Counted from the stretch's first letter, positions 8,932 through 18,657 are shown. The stretch: DNA of 64,000 bases from JAUWGC01 sp963753055 (GCA_963753055.1 CAVWAP010000001.1:992001-1056000), one strand, 5' to 3'. Notes: a model not told the origin generated them from the sequence alone. Program-made: numbers and translations.

Positions 8932-8939
8932 TATTTTTG
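8932..8939 (+). promoter_or_regulatory. Candidate -7 element for the SDR gene
   Basis: TATTTTTG matches the Bacteroidetes -7 consensus TAnnTTTG and lies 20 bp before the SDR start codon. I find no TTG at the ideal -33 spacing, so support is partial. Confidence 0.35.
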
Positions 8940-8958
8940 TCATCAAAATACTTAAAAG

Positions 8959-9666
8959 ATGAAAGTAATCATTACGGGAACGAGCTCGGGCATCGGCTTC
9001 GGCCTTGCAAAAGAGTTCATCAATCGTGGAGCTGAAGTATGGGGGGTCAGCAGGAGGGAGGTCAGAGAATTGACAAAGTACAATAACTATATACATCTGC
9101 AATTGGATCTCTCGTCACATGATAAGGTTAAGAAAATTATTCCTGAACATTTCTATGATGTCAGGAACATTGATTTACTTGTTTTGAATGCGGGCATTCT
9201 TGGCGACATCAAATGGATGAGCGAGATTGATGTAGAAGGAATGAAGCAGGTTATGGAGATTAATGTCTGGTCTAACAAAGTATTGCTGGATGTATTGTTT
9301 TCCGCAGGGATACAGATCAAACAGGTGGTCGGCATCTCATCCAAAGCAGCTTTACGCAGCACTCCGGGCTGGGGTCCGTATTCAATGTCGAAGGCAGGAT
9401 TGGATATGCTGATGAATATTTATGCACAGGAGTATCCGGACACTCACTTTTCAGCTCTGGCTCCAGGTTTGATCGATAGTGAGATCCAGGAAACTATTTA
9501 CAATATAAAGGAAACAGAAAAGTACCCGACTATTAAGCGTCTCCAGGAAGCCAGGTATACTGATGATATGCCTGATGCCATTTCAGCAGCACCCATGCTG
9601 ATTGAGGGATTTGAAAAAGCTCTGAAGTATGAAAGTGGTATACATGTGGATGTTAGGGAGATGTGA
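8959..9666 (+). CDS. Short-chain dehydrogenase/reductase (SDR) family oxidoreductase
   Basis: A cytoplasmic NAD(P)-dependent oxidoreductase of the classical SDR fold, 235 residues. It starts with the Rossmann motif TGTSSGIGFGLA, has LVLNAG near residue 75, a catalytic Ser in GISSKAA and the YSMSK active-site Tyr/Lys pair near residue 142. The segment after the catalytic Lys (YPDTHFSALAPGLIDSEI) is the usual PG-loop. The substrate cannot be told from sequence. It is transcribed towards the fuc locus and its stop abuts the stop of the convergent sugar kinase with no gap. The neighbourhood allows a role in sugar or aldehyde metabolism, but nothing in the sequence proves this. Confidence 0.85.
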   Translation: MKVIITGTSSGIGFGLAKEFINRGAEVWGVSRREVRELTKYNNYIHLQLDLSSHDKVKKIIPEHFYDVRNIDLLVLNAGILGDIKWMSEIDVEGMKQVMEINVWSNKVLLDVLFSAGIQIKQVVGISSKAALRSTPGWGPYSMSKAGLDMLMNIYAQEYPDTHFSALAPGLIDSEIQETIYNIKETEKYPTIKRLQEARYTDDMPDAISAAPMLIEGFEKALKYESGIHVDVREM

Positions 9667-10998
9667 TTAGCATTTCTCCAATGCCTTGAACCCAACTTGT
9701 GCAGCGCCAATGACTGTAGTTTCTTTTTCTCCAATGACCTTAACAGGAATGCCCAGTTCCTTTTCCCTAAGTTGATTCCATAATTTATTCCTGGATCCAC
9801 CTCCAACCACAATAATTGATTCAGCTGTGAACCCGCCGGCATTTTCGAGAATATGCAGGCTTTCTTTGGTCTTATGTACCAAGGCTTCCAGTGCTGCCCT
9901 GTATATCTCCTCCCTCTTTGTATTGATGCCAATACCCGACAATATTCCTTTTTCATTCAGGAAATCAATCCCAAGCTTCAGCTTATCAGAAGTAACACTT
10001 CCTGCTTCACTGATCATTAATTCATGAATGTCTGCATTGTCTTTTTCACATTTGTAAAAGACTTTCCTGATCCATTCCAGGATGCCGGAACCCAGCCATT
10101 GCAAGCCCGGGTTATACATTCCCTGATGTACATCAAATTCGATGGTAAGCCCTTGTGCTAAAAACTCCGTTGTGGTCTGGATTTGTGAGGTCCGGGCCAT
10201 TAAAATTTCCCAGGTGCCTGAGCTCAGGACCACCTCGTTTTCTATGGCACCGGAACCGAAAATGGCAAATTGGGTGTCATGGCCACCTGCTAATACAGGG
10301 ATACCCTCTGGCAGGGTCATTTCTTTGGATGCCTCGTGGTTTATTGTTCCCACAATAACCCCCGGTTCAACCAATTCCGGAAATTTATTCTCAACACCAA
10401 TAGAGTCAATGATCACTTCTGAAAAGCATCGTGTTTTAATATCTGACATCATTGAAGTACCAGCCATGGTGATATCGGTAACAAAATTACCTGTGAGTTT
10501 GTGAGCGAAGATCGAGGGGATGAAAACAAAATAATCCATCTGATCAAGTATCCCGGGTTTGTTTTCCTTGAACCAGATAAATTTATTGATTGTATTAAAG
10601 CTAAAGGCATTGACCCTGCTTATCTGGTATAGCCTCTCCAGAGAAATATATTTCTCTATATTTTCCATGACCGGGACAGTGCGTTGGCAAGCCCAGGAAA
10701 TAACAGGGTAGAGTAACTTACCTGATTTTGTCATTGGTGCTCCATCTACACCGAAGCTTGTTATAGTAACCCCAACAATCTCAGTCTTATTGATTTGACC
10801 AAGAATCAGTTTTATTACTTTGATCAGCTTACTCCAAATTTCATCAATATCCCATATCAGGCCACCTTCATAATGCGGATCAGGTTGAGTATTATTGGGC
10901 AATGAATGCTGAGCAAGAATTAATTTTTCTTCATTAATGGCCACAGCACGAACATTGGTGGCGCCAATATCAAGGACAATAATAATTTTTTGATTCAT
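9667..10998 (-). CDS. FGGY-family carbohydrate kinase, probably L-fuculokinase
   Basis: A 443-residue sugar kinase with the FGGY fold. LDIGATNVRAVA at the N-terminus is the phosphate-1 loop, ITSFGVDG carries the catalytic-region Asp, AGGHDTQFAIFGSG is the adenosine/phosphate-2 region, and VVGGGSRNKLWNQLRE is the C-terminal ATP-binding motif. The family covers rhamnulose, fuculose, xylulose and related kinases. Its place next to a fucosidase, fucose isomerase and fucose permease makes L-fuculose the likeliest substrate, phosphorylated at O1. A second FGGY kinase lies 4.6 kb upstream in the same locus, so the division of labour is uncertain. No fuculose-1-phosphate aldolase is seen in the window. 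Confidence 0.75.
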   Translation of the reverse strand: MNQKIIIVLDIGATNVRAVAINEEKLILAQHSLPNNTQPDPHYEGGLIWDIDEIWSKLIKVIKLILGQINKTEIVGVTITSFGVDGAPMTKSGKLLYPVISWACQRTVPVMENIEKYISLERLYQISRVNAFSFNTINKFIWFKENKPGILDQMDYFVFIPSIFAHKLTGNFVTDITMAGTSMMSDIKTRCFSEVIIDSIGVENKFPELVEPGVIVGTINHEASKEMTLPEGIPVLAGGHDTQFAIFGSGAIENEVVLSSGTWEILMARTSQIQTTTEFLAQGLTIEFDVHQGMYNPGLQWLGSGILEWIRKVFYKCEKDNADIHELMISEAGSVTSDKLKLGIDFLNEKGILSGIGINTKREEIYRAALEALVHKTKESLHILENAGGFTAESIIVVGGGSRNKLWNQLREKELGIPVKVIGEKETTVIGAAQVGFKALEKC

Positions 10999-11025
10999 GA
11001 TATTGATGATATCGTTGACTTTGAA

Positions 11026-12405
11026 TTAATACAGGAGCAATTCAATGACCGGGATTTCAACATTTGGCTTCACCATTGGTAAAATGAGGATTACATCATT
11101 TTCGCCTTTGGTTTCCTGGTGCGTAACGTTATGCCGGGGTTTCCCAAATTTTATTTCTGAACCATCATGCAGGAACTGAGCATATTTCACCTTCCCTTCA
11201 TATCCCTTCAGGGTAAACCACTTCATCGGGTAATCAAGTAAATGAACATACAGACGATTCGTTTCAGGATTGTAGGTGAGCAGACTGTGCTCAGGCCTTG
11301 AGAAATCTGCCGGAGCTTCGGTGCAATAATAAATCGAACGATTATTATATTTCATCCATTCTCCCATTTCTTCAAGCTTTTCGTTCGCCCTGTAATCAAA
11401 TGTGCCTCGGGCAGTTGGGCCTACATTAAGCAATAAGTTACCTCCTTTGCTAACTGTTTCAATTAATAAGACCAACAACTGTTTTGTACTTTTCCATGTA
11501 GTCTCATCCCTGTAATATCCCCACGAACCAGAGAATGTTTGACATGTTTCCCATGGTACACGAACACCATTTTTTTCCGGCCATTTAGATACTTTGTATT
11601 GTTCCGGAGTGGTAAAATCCCATCCCCCTTCTACGTCCAGAAGGTCAAGGCGGTCATTGACGATGATCCCTGGTTGCAGTTCCCTGACCATCTTCAGCAG
11701 GTTTTCAGAGTCCCAGTCATGCCGGTCTTTCCCGTGATCATAACCAGGCCTGGTAGGAAATGAATAATCCAACCATATAATATCAATCTTCCCATAATTC
11801 GTCAATAGCTCCCTGACCTGGTCTTTTATGTATTGGCGGTAAATATCCATATCCTTGCCCTTGTTCAGTTTATCATATTCCTCATCAGAGGAAGCGCTCA
11901 GGGGGTGATTTCTGTCAATCGTGTAATGTGGGTGATGCCAGTCGAGAAGGGAATAATAAAAGCCAACCTTGAGCCCCTCCGCACGAAATGCCTCCACCCA
12001 TTCCTTTAAAAGGTCCTTGCCAATAGGAGTGCTGGTAGCCTTGTAGTCGGTGTATTCTGAGTCAAAAAGACAAAACCCCTCATGATGTTTCGCTGTAATG
12101 ACAGCATACTTCATCCCGGCATCTTTGGCCTTCCTGGCCCACTCAATTGGATCATACATATCGGGATTAAAGACTTCAAAATATTTTTCATATTCTTCAT
12201 TCGTCATTCGTTCATACCTCTTAACCCATTCATGGCGGGCTGGTGAGGCATATAATCCCCAATGAATGAACATCCCAAACCTGTCACTGGTCCACCATTC
12301 CATCCGTTTCTCCTTATCTTCCAGGGTTTCCTGGGGCAATTGGGCAAATCCATCATTCATAAATACTGAACACAGTATCAACGAAATTAATAGTCTGATC
12401 ATCAT
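11026..12405 (-). CDS. Secreted alpha-L-fucosidase, GH29
   Basis: Releases terminal L-fucose from fucosylated glycans. A 21-residue signal peptide ending at GFAQ sends it to the periplasm or surface. The GH29 barrel is clear: WWTSDRFGMFIHWGLYA, the VITAKHHEGFCLFDS motif, and IDIIWLDYS, where Asp213 should be the catalytic nucleophile. SKGGNLLLNVGP near residue 315 is another family signature. A short beta-sandwich ends the protein, total 459 residues, typical. It lies 27 bp ahead of the FGGY kinase and fits as the source of fucose for the fucI-fucP genes upstream. No SusC/SusD pair accompanies it. Confidence 0.92.
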   Translation of the reverse strand: MMIRLLISLILCSVFMNDGFAQLPQETLEDKEKRMEWWTSDRFGMFIHWGLYASPARHEWVKRYERMTNEEYEKYFEVFNPDMYDPIEWARKAKDAGMKYAVITAKHHEGFCLFDSEYTDYKATSTPIGKDLLKEWVEAFRAEGLKVGFYYSLLDWHHPHYTIDRNHPLSASSDEEYDKLNKGKDMDIYRQYIKDQVRELLTNYGKIDIIWLDYSFPTRPGYDHGKDRHDWDSENLLKMVRELQPGIIVNDRLDLLDVEGGWDFTTPEQYKVSKWPEKNGVRVPWETCQTFSGSWGYYRDETTWKSTKQLLVLLIETVSKGGNLLLNVGPTARGTFDYRANEKLEEMGEWMKYNNRSIYYCTEAPADFSRPEHSLLTYNPETNRLYVHLLDYPMKWFTLKGYEGKVKYAQFLHDGSEIKFGKPRHNVTHQETKGENDVILILPMVKPNVEIPVIELLLY

Positions 12406-12526
12406 AGTTTTTGTGATTTTTTCTATTAAGCGAAAGGTACGAATTTATCCTAATGAATTGACTTTTTTAAAAGCAAATGATGTTATGGTATTGATGAAAT
12501 GATCATACATAATAAATGGTTCTAAT

Positions 12527-12889
12527 CTAAGCTTCAGGAAGAGGTTTATTTTGTTCTTTCAGAAAAGACAACTTATCCCAATAACCCCTTTGAAGTTTAA
12601 TCTTTCCGTCAATAATATGAAAAAATCCACATCCTCTCAGGCCTGTTTTCCCTTTCCATTCTAAAATGGCCCATTCACCATCTTCAAAAAGATTTTCGAC
12701 AATGCAATCCATCTCGAACATAGCAAATTCATTGATGAACATTTCATGTATACTCTCCTTAGATTCAACGGGCGCATTAGGAACCTGATGATTAACAGCA
12801 TCTTCATGATACAAGTCTGCTAAATCCTCAGCGTTTTCCTTGTTGAACAGCTCAACCCATTTGATAATCAGTTCTTTTGGCTTCATCAT
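12527..12889 (-). CDS. SnoaL/NTF2-like fold protein
   Basis: A 120-residue protein with the cone-shaped NTF2-like pattern: an N-terminal helix (WVELFNKENAEDLADLYHEDAV), the HQVPNAP loop, a second helix and curved beta strands ending in the RGYWD segment. This most resembles the SnoaL-like ester cyclase or steroid-isomerase-like group. The family includes enzymes and ligand-binding proteins, and no catalytic residue set identifies a reaction here. It lies 6 bp downstream of the nitrilase remnant and probably shared an operon with the intact gene. About 120 bp of AT-rich sequence with nothing recognisable separates it from the fucosidase. Confidence 0.7.
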   Translation of the reverse strand: MMKPKELIIKWVELFNKENAEDLADLYHEDAVNHQVPNAPVESKESIHEMFINEFAMFEMDCIVENLFEDGEWAILEWKGKTGLRGCGFFHIIDGKIKLQRGYWDKLSFLKEQNKPLPEA

Positions 12890-12895
12890 ATAACA

Positions 12896-13165
12896 TTATT
12901 TAAAAACAATGAATTGCACTATACTATAGATACTCGTATTACTCGCACATGGAAATACGCTTTCTTTATCATTATCAATATCTAACACGGATTGCCTTTC
13001 TCTGTTTACGCTTAATTTTGTAACATCAGGGCGTGAATAATGCCCTGCTACATCCAAATTCTGCCTTTCTTCAACGACGCTGTTGATATGAAGCGTTTTC
13101 AATTTATCCAGCCATACGGGAGAAATTTGGGCCAATGCTATCTTCAAGATGTTATTGTTTTTCAT
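12896..13165 (-). pseudogene. Nitrilase-family gene with a large in-frame internal deletion
   Basis: An 89-codon open frame joins two ends of a carbon-nitrogen hydrolase. The first 25 residues contain KIALAQISPVWLDK, which matches nitrilase N-termini (normally (V/A)AQ.(A/S)PV.LD). Residues 38-55 read NLDVAGHYSRPDVTKLSVN, which matches the C-terminal end of nitrilases (GHY.RPDV). The roughly 230 residues between them, which hold the catalytic Glu, Lys and Cys, are missing, so it cannot be active. The frame is kept through the junction and the start codon is intact. It is followed at 6 bp by the SnoaL-like gene. Identity rests on the two end motifs. Confidence 0.6.
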
Positions 13166-13225
13166 GAATTCTTATTTATTGTGATGACCATTGAATAAAT
13201 TATTCATGTGTTTCTAAATATAGAA

Positions 13226-15553
13226 CTATTCTGGCTTGTGCCTGATTTCTATTTGATGATTATTGTAAAAAAGCATAGTACTATCAATATCCAGTTTATA
13301 AACATCGATTCCTTCTTCCCGGATCAAGAGGTCATCTACATGCAGTGAGGCTTTTGAGTTTTCCTTGCCCTTGGTTACAATAGTTATTTTGTTATTTGGA
13401 TTATTAACCTGGAATGTTCCTTCTACAAGCGACCAGTTACAATCTATTACTTCTGCAGTTTCGGGAAAGATAGTTGTTTCATACCGTCGATCAATGGCTT
13501 CATCATATTCTTCAATTATTAACCTGAACCAGAGATTAAGTGCATCCGGCTCGCCATTATGCATCCAGATGCTTAATACATAATTTACCTTGTTATTAAA
13601 TGTATTGGGCTTGAACTCAGCAAGAATGTTTTTTCCCTTTTTTTCTGAGCTGAACGCTCCACTACCCCGGTAGGTGATATCTGCTGGTATATCCTCAAAA
13701 TTATTGTAAAATAAGAATCGCGAAGAGTCAGAGAGGTAAAAACCATCCTGTTGATACAAGCCTTCCCGGGTGCCCTGGAAATTCTTATAAATATCACTCC
13801 TGTTATCCAGAAATAATTCATCAGTACTCAATGACATAACAATGAGATCTTCACCTTCAAAGATTGTAGTCCCTTTACCAAGCATCTCTTTTTCATATTT
13901 GGATAACTTAGTATTAGTTTTTATTAACAAGAAAGGCCTCTGGTCAATCAAATCGTAGCTAATTTCTTTCTTGTAAAACCCAGGGGATACCAATTGTACT
14001 ATTTTCTTGCTTTCAGCTATTGATGTCCTGGTAAGGTTAGCATTAACAATAGGTAACCCGGTGTGATAGGAGAATACAATTGACCCTCTCAAGGCTTCTG
14101 GGTTAACCGGACGTGAATAGCTTTCTGAACCATAATAGTAGAAGGGCAGGGCAATGATTGCCTGGTAACTGGAAGGGTCAACCTGATCAATAGCCTTAAT
14201 ATAATCTTCTCCAAGCAAATGCTTCTTAAACAAGTTCGGTGACTGGGTGATCGACCTGGATTTATCAATATGATAGGGTAGGCCCTCAACTATATATAAT
14301 ATACCAACTAGTAAAATCAGGATCAAGCCATAAATTGATTTTTTCTTTTTTCTAAGGTCCAAATAGATAATCTGAAAAGTGGAAGCTGCAAAAACCATGG
14401 CAGCGAAATAGAATGGCCATGTAAACCTGCCGGTGGCCCTGAATTGTTTGACAAAGGGGAAGTAATCTACTAAAGAAGGAATCTGTTTGAAGGGAAATCC
14501 CATTGCAAACAGCAAAACTATAAATGCAGCTACTAGTGATATATTTAATGACCTGTTTTGAAAAAAGCGTTTCAATCCATATCTCCGTTTCCTGAAGAGC
14601 AATTGGACAACCGAAATAATGAGGAGGTAAAGAAATAATAATGTAGTAGCCAACCCGACATAGCTCCAGGCTTCCCATTTTAATTTAATGCTGTTACCTG
14701 TAATTTTATCCAGAAGGGGCCTTAAAGGACCATGATGAGGAATAAACACATCGTCAAATTCAGCATTGTAAAGGAAAAATCCAGAAGGGTCAGTGGTTCG
14801 GTCGCTGTGTATATCTGTAAAATGTATGTAAAGAAATATGAGAAGTAAAGGAATAACTGTTGCTGAAAGGATCAGGAGGTTCCTTACAAGTCTTTTCCTG
14901 CCGCCTGGATCGGTCAGGGACCAGAGGATTACTATTATAGCAAGAAATGATATGACAATCATTCCAAGGTAAATATGAATTAAAAGCCAGAAGAGAGTAT
15001 TAAAGAAAAGGAGAGCAACAGGACCATAACCCTCACTTTTAAAGCACTTTATAAGGATCAGCCATGACAATGGTATGGCAATGCTGTATGAAAGAGCAAA
15101 ATGCCCGTCAATTCTGAATATTTGTGGCGCTAATAATGTGATGAAAATGCTGAAGAAAAGGCTAAACCATCTATTTAATTTAAATGCCTGCAGCAGGTAA
15201 TATGATATGATGAACAGCAGGAAGACTGAAAAGATTAAAAGCAAGTTTAGGATACCAATGCTATTTGTTGCAAAAACGTCAAGAACCGGGGATAGAAACT
15301 TAAAGGTATTAGCCAAAGCGGGATGACAATCTGTATACATAAAATGCTCACCATAGGGATAGTTCATTCCCTCAAAATTTACATAGGAGCTGTCGTGATT
15401 AATATGATAGGCATAAGTGTAGTAGTTCTTGATACCATCTCCGTGATTGCTAAACATAACGCTGTCTGCATTCCAGATTGCCTTTCCGTAGAAGGAGATG
15501 ATAAAAACTGAAGCTATAGCCAGCAGGAGGAGAAGATGGATGTTTTTCCTCAT
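13226..15553 (-). CDS. Large polytopic membrane protein, GT-C/YfhO-like
   Basis: About 775 residues from the preferred ATG at 15553 (the frame is open for seven more codons). Twelve or so membrane helices fill the first 440 residues, with a large first periplasmic loop containing GDGIKNYYTYAYH and a second D/H-rich loop (DGHFALSY), a layout like YfhO or GT-C glycosyltransferase-like proteins. The C-terminal 330 residues are soluble and beta-rich, probably extracytoplasmic carbohydrate-binding-like domains. No function can be assigned. It sits inside the fuc locus, 28 bp after the ribulokinase-like gene, and could be co-transcribed; its tail points to the decayed nitrilase gene. Confidence 0.6.
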   Translation of the reverse strand: MRKNIHLLLLLAIASVFIISFYGKAIWNADSVMFSNHGDGIKNYYTYAYHINHDSSYVNFEGMNYPYGEHFMYTDCHPALANTFKFLSPVLDVFATNSIGILNLLLIFSVFLLFIISYYLLQAFKLNRWFSLFFSIFITLLAPQIFRIDGHFALSYSIAIPLSWLILIKCFKSEGYGPVALLFFNTLFWLLIHIYLGMIVISFLAIIVILWSLTDPGGRKRLVRNLLILSATVIPLLLIFLYIHFTDIHSDRTTDPSGFFLYNAEFDDVFIPHHGPLRPLLDKITGNSIKLKWEAWSYVGLATTLLFLYLLIISVVQLLFRKRRYGLKRFFQNRSLNISLVAAFIVLLFAMGFPFKQIPSLVDYFPFVKQFRATGRFTWPFYFAAMVFAASTFQIIYLDLRKKKKSIYGLILILLVGILYIVEGLPYHIDKSRSITQSPNLFKKHLLGEDYIKAIDQVDPSSYQAIIALPFYYYGSESYSRPVNPEALRGSIVFSYHTGLPIVNANLTRTSIAESKKIVQLVSPGFYKKEISYDLIDQRPFLLIKTNTKLSKYEKEMLGKGTTIFEGEDLIVMSLSTDELFLDNRSDIYKNFQGTREGLYQQDGFYLSDSSRFLFYNNFEDIPADITYRGSGAFSSEKKGKNILAEFKPNTFNNKVNYVLSIWMHNGEPDALNLWFRLIIEEYDEAIDRRYETTIFPETAEVIDCNWSLVEGTFQVNNPNNKITIVTKGKENSKASLHVDDLLIREEGIDVYKLDIDSTMLFYNNHQIEIRHKPE

Positions 15554-15581
15554 GATTGTATTATGAATATGCAATTTTCAA

Positions 15582-17213
15582 TTATTGTTGATGATCTCCT
15601 AATTTCAAATATTGATCAAATAATTTCCTGTAAGAGATAGCATTTTCTTCAATGGGCTCATAGGTCTTATCAAAGCCTTGTCCCATCGCTTGCTGGGCAC
15701 CAGGTACATCCGGGTAAATACCAGCAGCTACAGCCGCAAACATTGCTGCTCCGAAGGCGCAGGTCTGCTCTGTCGATGAGACACGAATTGGGACATTCAT
15801 CACATCCGATAAGGTTTGCATCACGAAAGGGGATTTCTTTGCAATCCCACCAATACCAACAACTGAATTGATGTTTATACCATTCTCAGCAAATCGATCC
15901 ATGATTGCTTTGGATCCAAAAGCGGTTGCTTCAACCAGGGCCCTGAATAAATGAGGTGCGGTAGTCCCCATTGTGATCCCGGAGATCCAGGTTTTTAAAT
16001 TAGCATTAGCATCAGGTGTGCGCCTACCATTGATCCAGTCTAAAGCAATAACAGCTGATTCTTCAACAGGAATCTTTTGTGCCTCTTCACTAAGAGCCGG
16101 AAGTATTTTTTCCTCAATTTCAACAGAAAGATTTTTATCATTAACAAGCTGCAGAGGCCAGGCTAGCATGTTTTTAAACCATGCGTAAAGATCCCCGAAC
16201 GCTGATTGTCCTGCTTCAAGACCAATGTATCCCGGGACAACTGATCCATCAACCTGTCCACATATTCCAGGAATTAATTTATCCTGCATGTCATCATATG
16301 ATGCGATCATGATATCACATGTTGAGGTACCAATTACCCGCACCAGTGTATTTGGTTTTATTTCTGCTCCTACAGCACCAAAATGACAATCCAGACCACC
16401 GACTCCAACAACAACAGTCTGACCGAGTCCGAGTAGTTTTGCCCATTCAGATGTAAGGGTTCCGACGATCATATCTGAAGTAGCTGTTTCTTTTTTGAAC
16501 CGTAACCTGAATCCGCTAAGTTTAGGTTCTATTGATGCCAGGAACTCTTCATCCGGCAAGCCACCCCAGTCGCTATGCCACATAGCTTTGTGTCCTGCCG
16601 CACAACGGCTTCTGATGACTTCTTCAGGTTTTTGCTTGCCAGTTAATAATGCCGGCATCCAGTCACAATGCTCGATCCAGGCATAAGCAGCCTGTCCCAC
16701 TTCTTCAGCGGAACCCAGAATATGTGCAACTTTTGCCCATGCCCATTCTGAAGAGTAGATCCCACCTTCATACTTCGTGTAATTTGTATGCCATTCTCCT
16801 GCAAGATTATTTATGCGGTCCGCTTCTGCTATTGCTGTATGATCTTTCCACAGTACAAACATCGCATTGGGATTATCCTCAAAACCTTCAGTTAAGGCAA
16901 GGGGGACTCCTTCATGGTTCACTATTACAGGTGTAGAACCAGTAGTATCGAAAGAAATACCAATAGTCTTACCTGCTGTGCCGGCAGGTGACTTTGCAAT
17001 TGCATCAGGTATGATTTGTTTGATGACATCAATATAATCCTGAGGATGCTGCCTGAACATGTTTATGCTTGCATCACAATATTTACCCTGTATCCATCTG
17101 GGGTAATTCATGACGGAGTCAGCTATCTCTTCTCCGGTATATGCATTTACAACAAGGGCCCTGGCAGAATCAGTACCAAAATCAACCCCAATAACATATT
17201 TACTTGCTTTCAT
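15582..17213 (-). CDS. Ribulokinase-type FGGY carbohydrate kinase
   Basis: A 543-residue ATP-dependent sugar kinase of the ribulokinase (AraB) branch. The N-terminal VIGVDFGTDSARALVV is the phosphate loop with the GTDS variant typical of AraB, followed by FDTTGSTPV, the substrate-binding CDWMPALLTG segment and GGLDCHFGAVGA in the second domain; GIGGIAKKSPFVMQ is the C-terminal nucleotide motif. AraB normally phosphorylates L-ribulose or D-ribulose at O5. In this place, 5 bp from the fucose permease gene, it may serve L-fuculose or another ketose instead. No arabinose isomerase or ribulose-phosphate epimerase is nearby, which argues against a dedicated arabinose operon. Confidence 0.82.
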   Translation of the reverse strand: MKASKYVIGVDFGTDSARALVVNAYTGEEIADSVMNYPRWIQGKYCDASINMFRQHPQDYIDVIKQIIPDAIAKSPAGTAGKTIGISFDTTGSTPVIVNHEGVPLALTEGFEDNPNAMFVLWKDHTAIAEADRINNLAGEWHTNYTKYEGGIYSSEWAWAKVAHILGSAEEVGQAAYAWIEHCDWMPALLTGKQKPEEVIRSRCAAGHKAMWHSDWGGLPDEEFLASIEPKLSGFRLRFKKETATSDMIVGTLTSEWAKLLGLGQTVVVGVGGLDCHFGAVGAEIKPNTLVRVIGTSTCDIMIASYDDMQDKLIPGICGQVDGSVVPGYIGLEAGQSAFGDLYAWFKNMLAWPLQLVNDKNLSVEIEEKILPALSEEAQKIPVEESAVIALDWINGRRTPDANANLKTWISGITMGTTAPHLFRALVEATAFGSKAIMDRFAENGININSVVGIGGIAKKSPFVMQTLSDVMNVPIRVSSTEQTCAFGAAMFAAVAAGIYPDVPGAQQAMGQGFDKTYEPIEENAISYRKLFDQYLKLGDHQQ

Positions 17214-17218
17214 AAAAG

Positions 17219-18655
17219 TTATGTGCTTTTTGTTGTAGAAGGCTTGATAATAAAGAGGCTATAGTAGGCAACAACTGAAAAGGCAATAAGAGGGACCCAA
17301 AAAGTGTATTGGATCTGATAATCTACAATGTCCGAGAAGACGCCCATTAGTTGGGTGAGAATTGCCCCTCCTGCAATAGTCATAACCAGGCCTGCGCCGC
17401 CCATTTTAGTGTCATTGCCCAAACCATGTATTGTCTGCCCATATATTGTGGGCCACATAAGCGACATGCATGCAGAAATAGCAACCAGGCAGTATACTCC
17501 GCCTAGTCCGTTAATATATATCGTCCCAAAGCAGAATAACACTGCAAGGATAGCCAGAATAGCCAGGATTGACCGTGGCTGAAAGTACTTCATCAATGCT
17601 GTACAGACAAACCGCATGGTAACAAATAATATCAGGGATATAATATAATATGTCGCACCGGCCTGTTCTGCTGTTCGTGGAAGAAGGTCACTTAGACCAA
17701 TGAATTCAATAATGCTATAGAACCCGGCAGCCAATGGATCTATATATCTCAAGGCTTCAATGATGACTGTATCCGATGGATCAGGACCAAGGCCTGAGAT
17801 GATAGAATCCAATTGAAGTGTCTGCATGACATAACGGATAATATAAGACCATACTGCAATTTGTGCTCCCACATAGAAGAATTGTGAGATTAGCCCCCAG
17901 ACATATTTTCGATTCTTAAAAAGTCTTCTAAAGGTCCCTCTGAGGTCAATAACTTTGTCTCCTTCGTGTTGTGCAGGCATTTTTGTCAATGCTATCATTA
18001 CCAGGATAAAAAGCATTATAATACCAACTGTAATATATACACTGCTGACCGCATTGAGCTCCTGAGACTGAATTGCTGAAAGGTCAGCGGTAGAAAGCTC
18101 AGCTCTTTCGGGTGCAGTTAGAAGATTCAGGTTTGAAAGAACAAACACCTGGCTGATGACAACACCTGAGATGGATCCAAGCGGATTGAATGATTGCGAG
18201 AAATTGAGCCTCTGGGTTCCTGTCGACTCAGGCCCCATTGCAAAAATATATGAATTACAAGCTGTTTCGAGTATTGACAATCCGGCAAATAATACCCATA
18301 TGGCAAGTAAATACAGTGCATAGCAAACATCAGGATCTATGGTTGCATAGGTTATGGGCAAGTAGAACATCAGGGAGCCTGTGACATAGAGGCCCAGTCC
18401 AATTATTACACCTGTTTTATAACTATACCTTTTGATTAATATAGCTCCCGGGATGGCCATCATGCCATAACCAAATAGATAACAGGCAACCTGCACCAGG
18501 GCAGTCTTTGAATCCGAAAAGCTCATGATCCTTTTAAAAGCTGCCAGCATGGTATCTGTCATGTTATTTGATACCCCCCATGCATAGAAAAGCGTTGTTA
18601 AGAGTATGAAGGGAAATAGGATTTCCCTGGGTACGATCCTGGTACGAGTACTCAT
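17219..18655 (-). CDS. fucP: L-fucose:H+ symporter-like MFS permease
   Basis: A 478-residue inner-membrane sugar importer with twelve predicted helices. The start region (PFILLTTLFYAWGVSNNMTDTMLAAFKRIM) is the FucP signature, with the Asp and Asn of helix 1 that bind proton and sugar; LETACNSYIFAMGPE and RLNFSQSFNPLGSISG in helices 4-5 are also diagnostic of the FHS subfamily. An insertion between helices 9 and 10, rich in acidic residues, makes it slightly longer than E. coli FucP (438). It is separated from the DUF6786 gene by 2 bp and from the kinase by 5 bp, so the three form one operon for taking up and processing fucose. Confidence 0.88.
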   Translation of the reverse strand: MSTRTRIVPREILFPFILLTTLFYAWGVSNNMTDTMLAAFKRIMSFSDSKTALVQVACYLFGYGMMAIPGAILIKRYSYKTGVIIGLGLYVTGSLMFYLPITYATIDPDVCYALYLLAIWVLFAGLSILETACNSYIFAMGPESTGTQRLNFSQSFNPLGSISGVVISQVFVLSNLNLLTAPERAELSTADLSAIQSQELNAVSSVYITVGIIMLFILVMIALTKMPAQHEGDKVIDLRGTFRRLFKNRKYVWGLISQFFYVGAQIAVWSYIIRYVMQTLQLDSIISGLGPDPSDTVIIEALRYIDPLAAGFYSIIEFIGLSDLLPRTAEQAGATYYIISLILFVTMRFVCTALMKYFQPRSILAILAILAVLFCFGTIYINGLGGVYCLVAISACMSLMWPTIYGQTIHGLGNDTKMGGAGLVMTIAGGAILTQLMGVFSDIVDYQIQYTFWVPLIAFSVVAYYSLFIIKPSTTKST

Positions 18656-18657
18656 CT

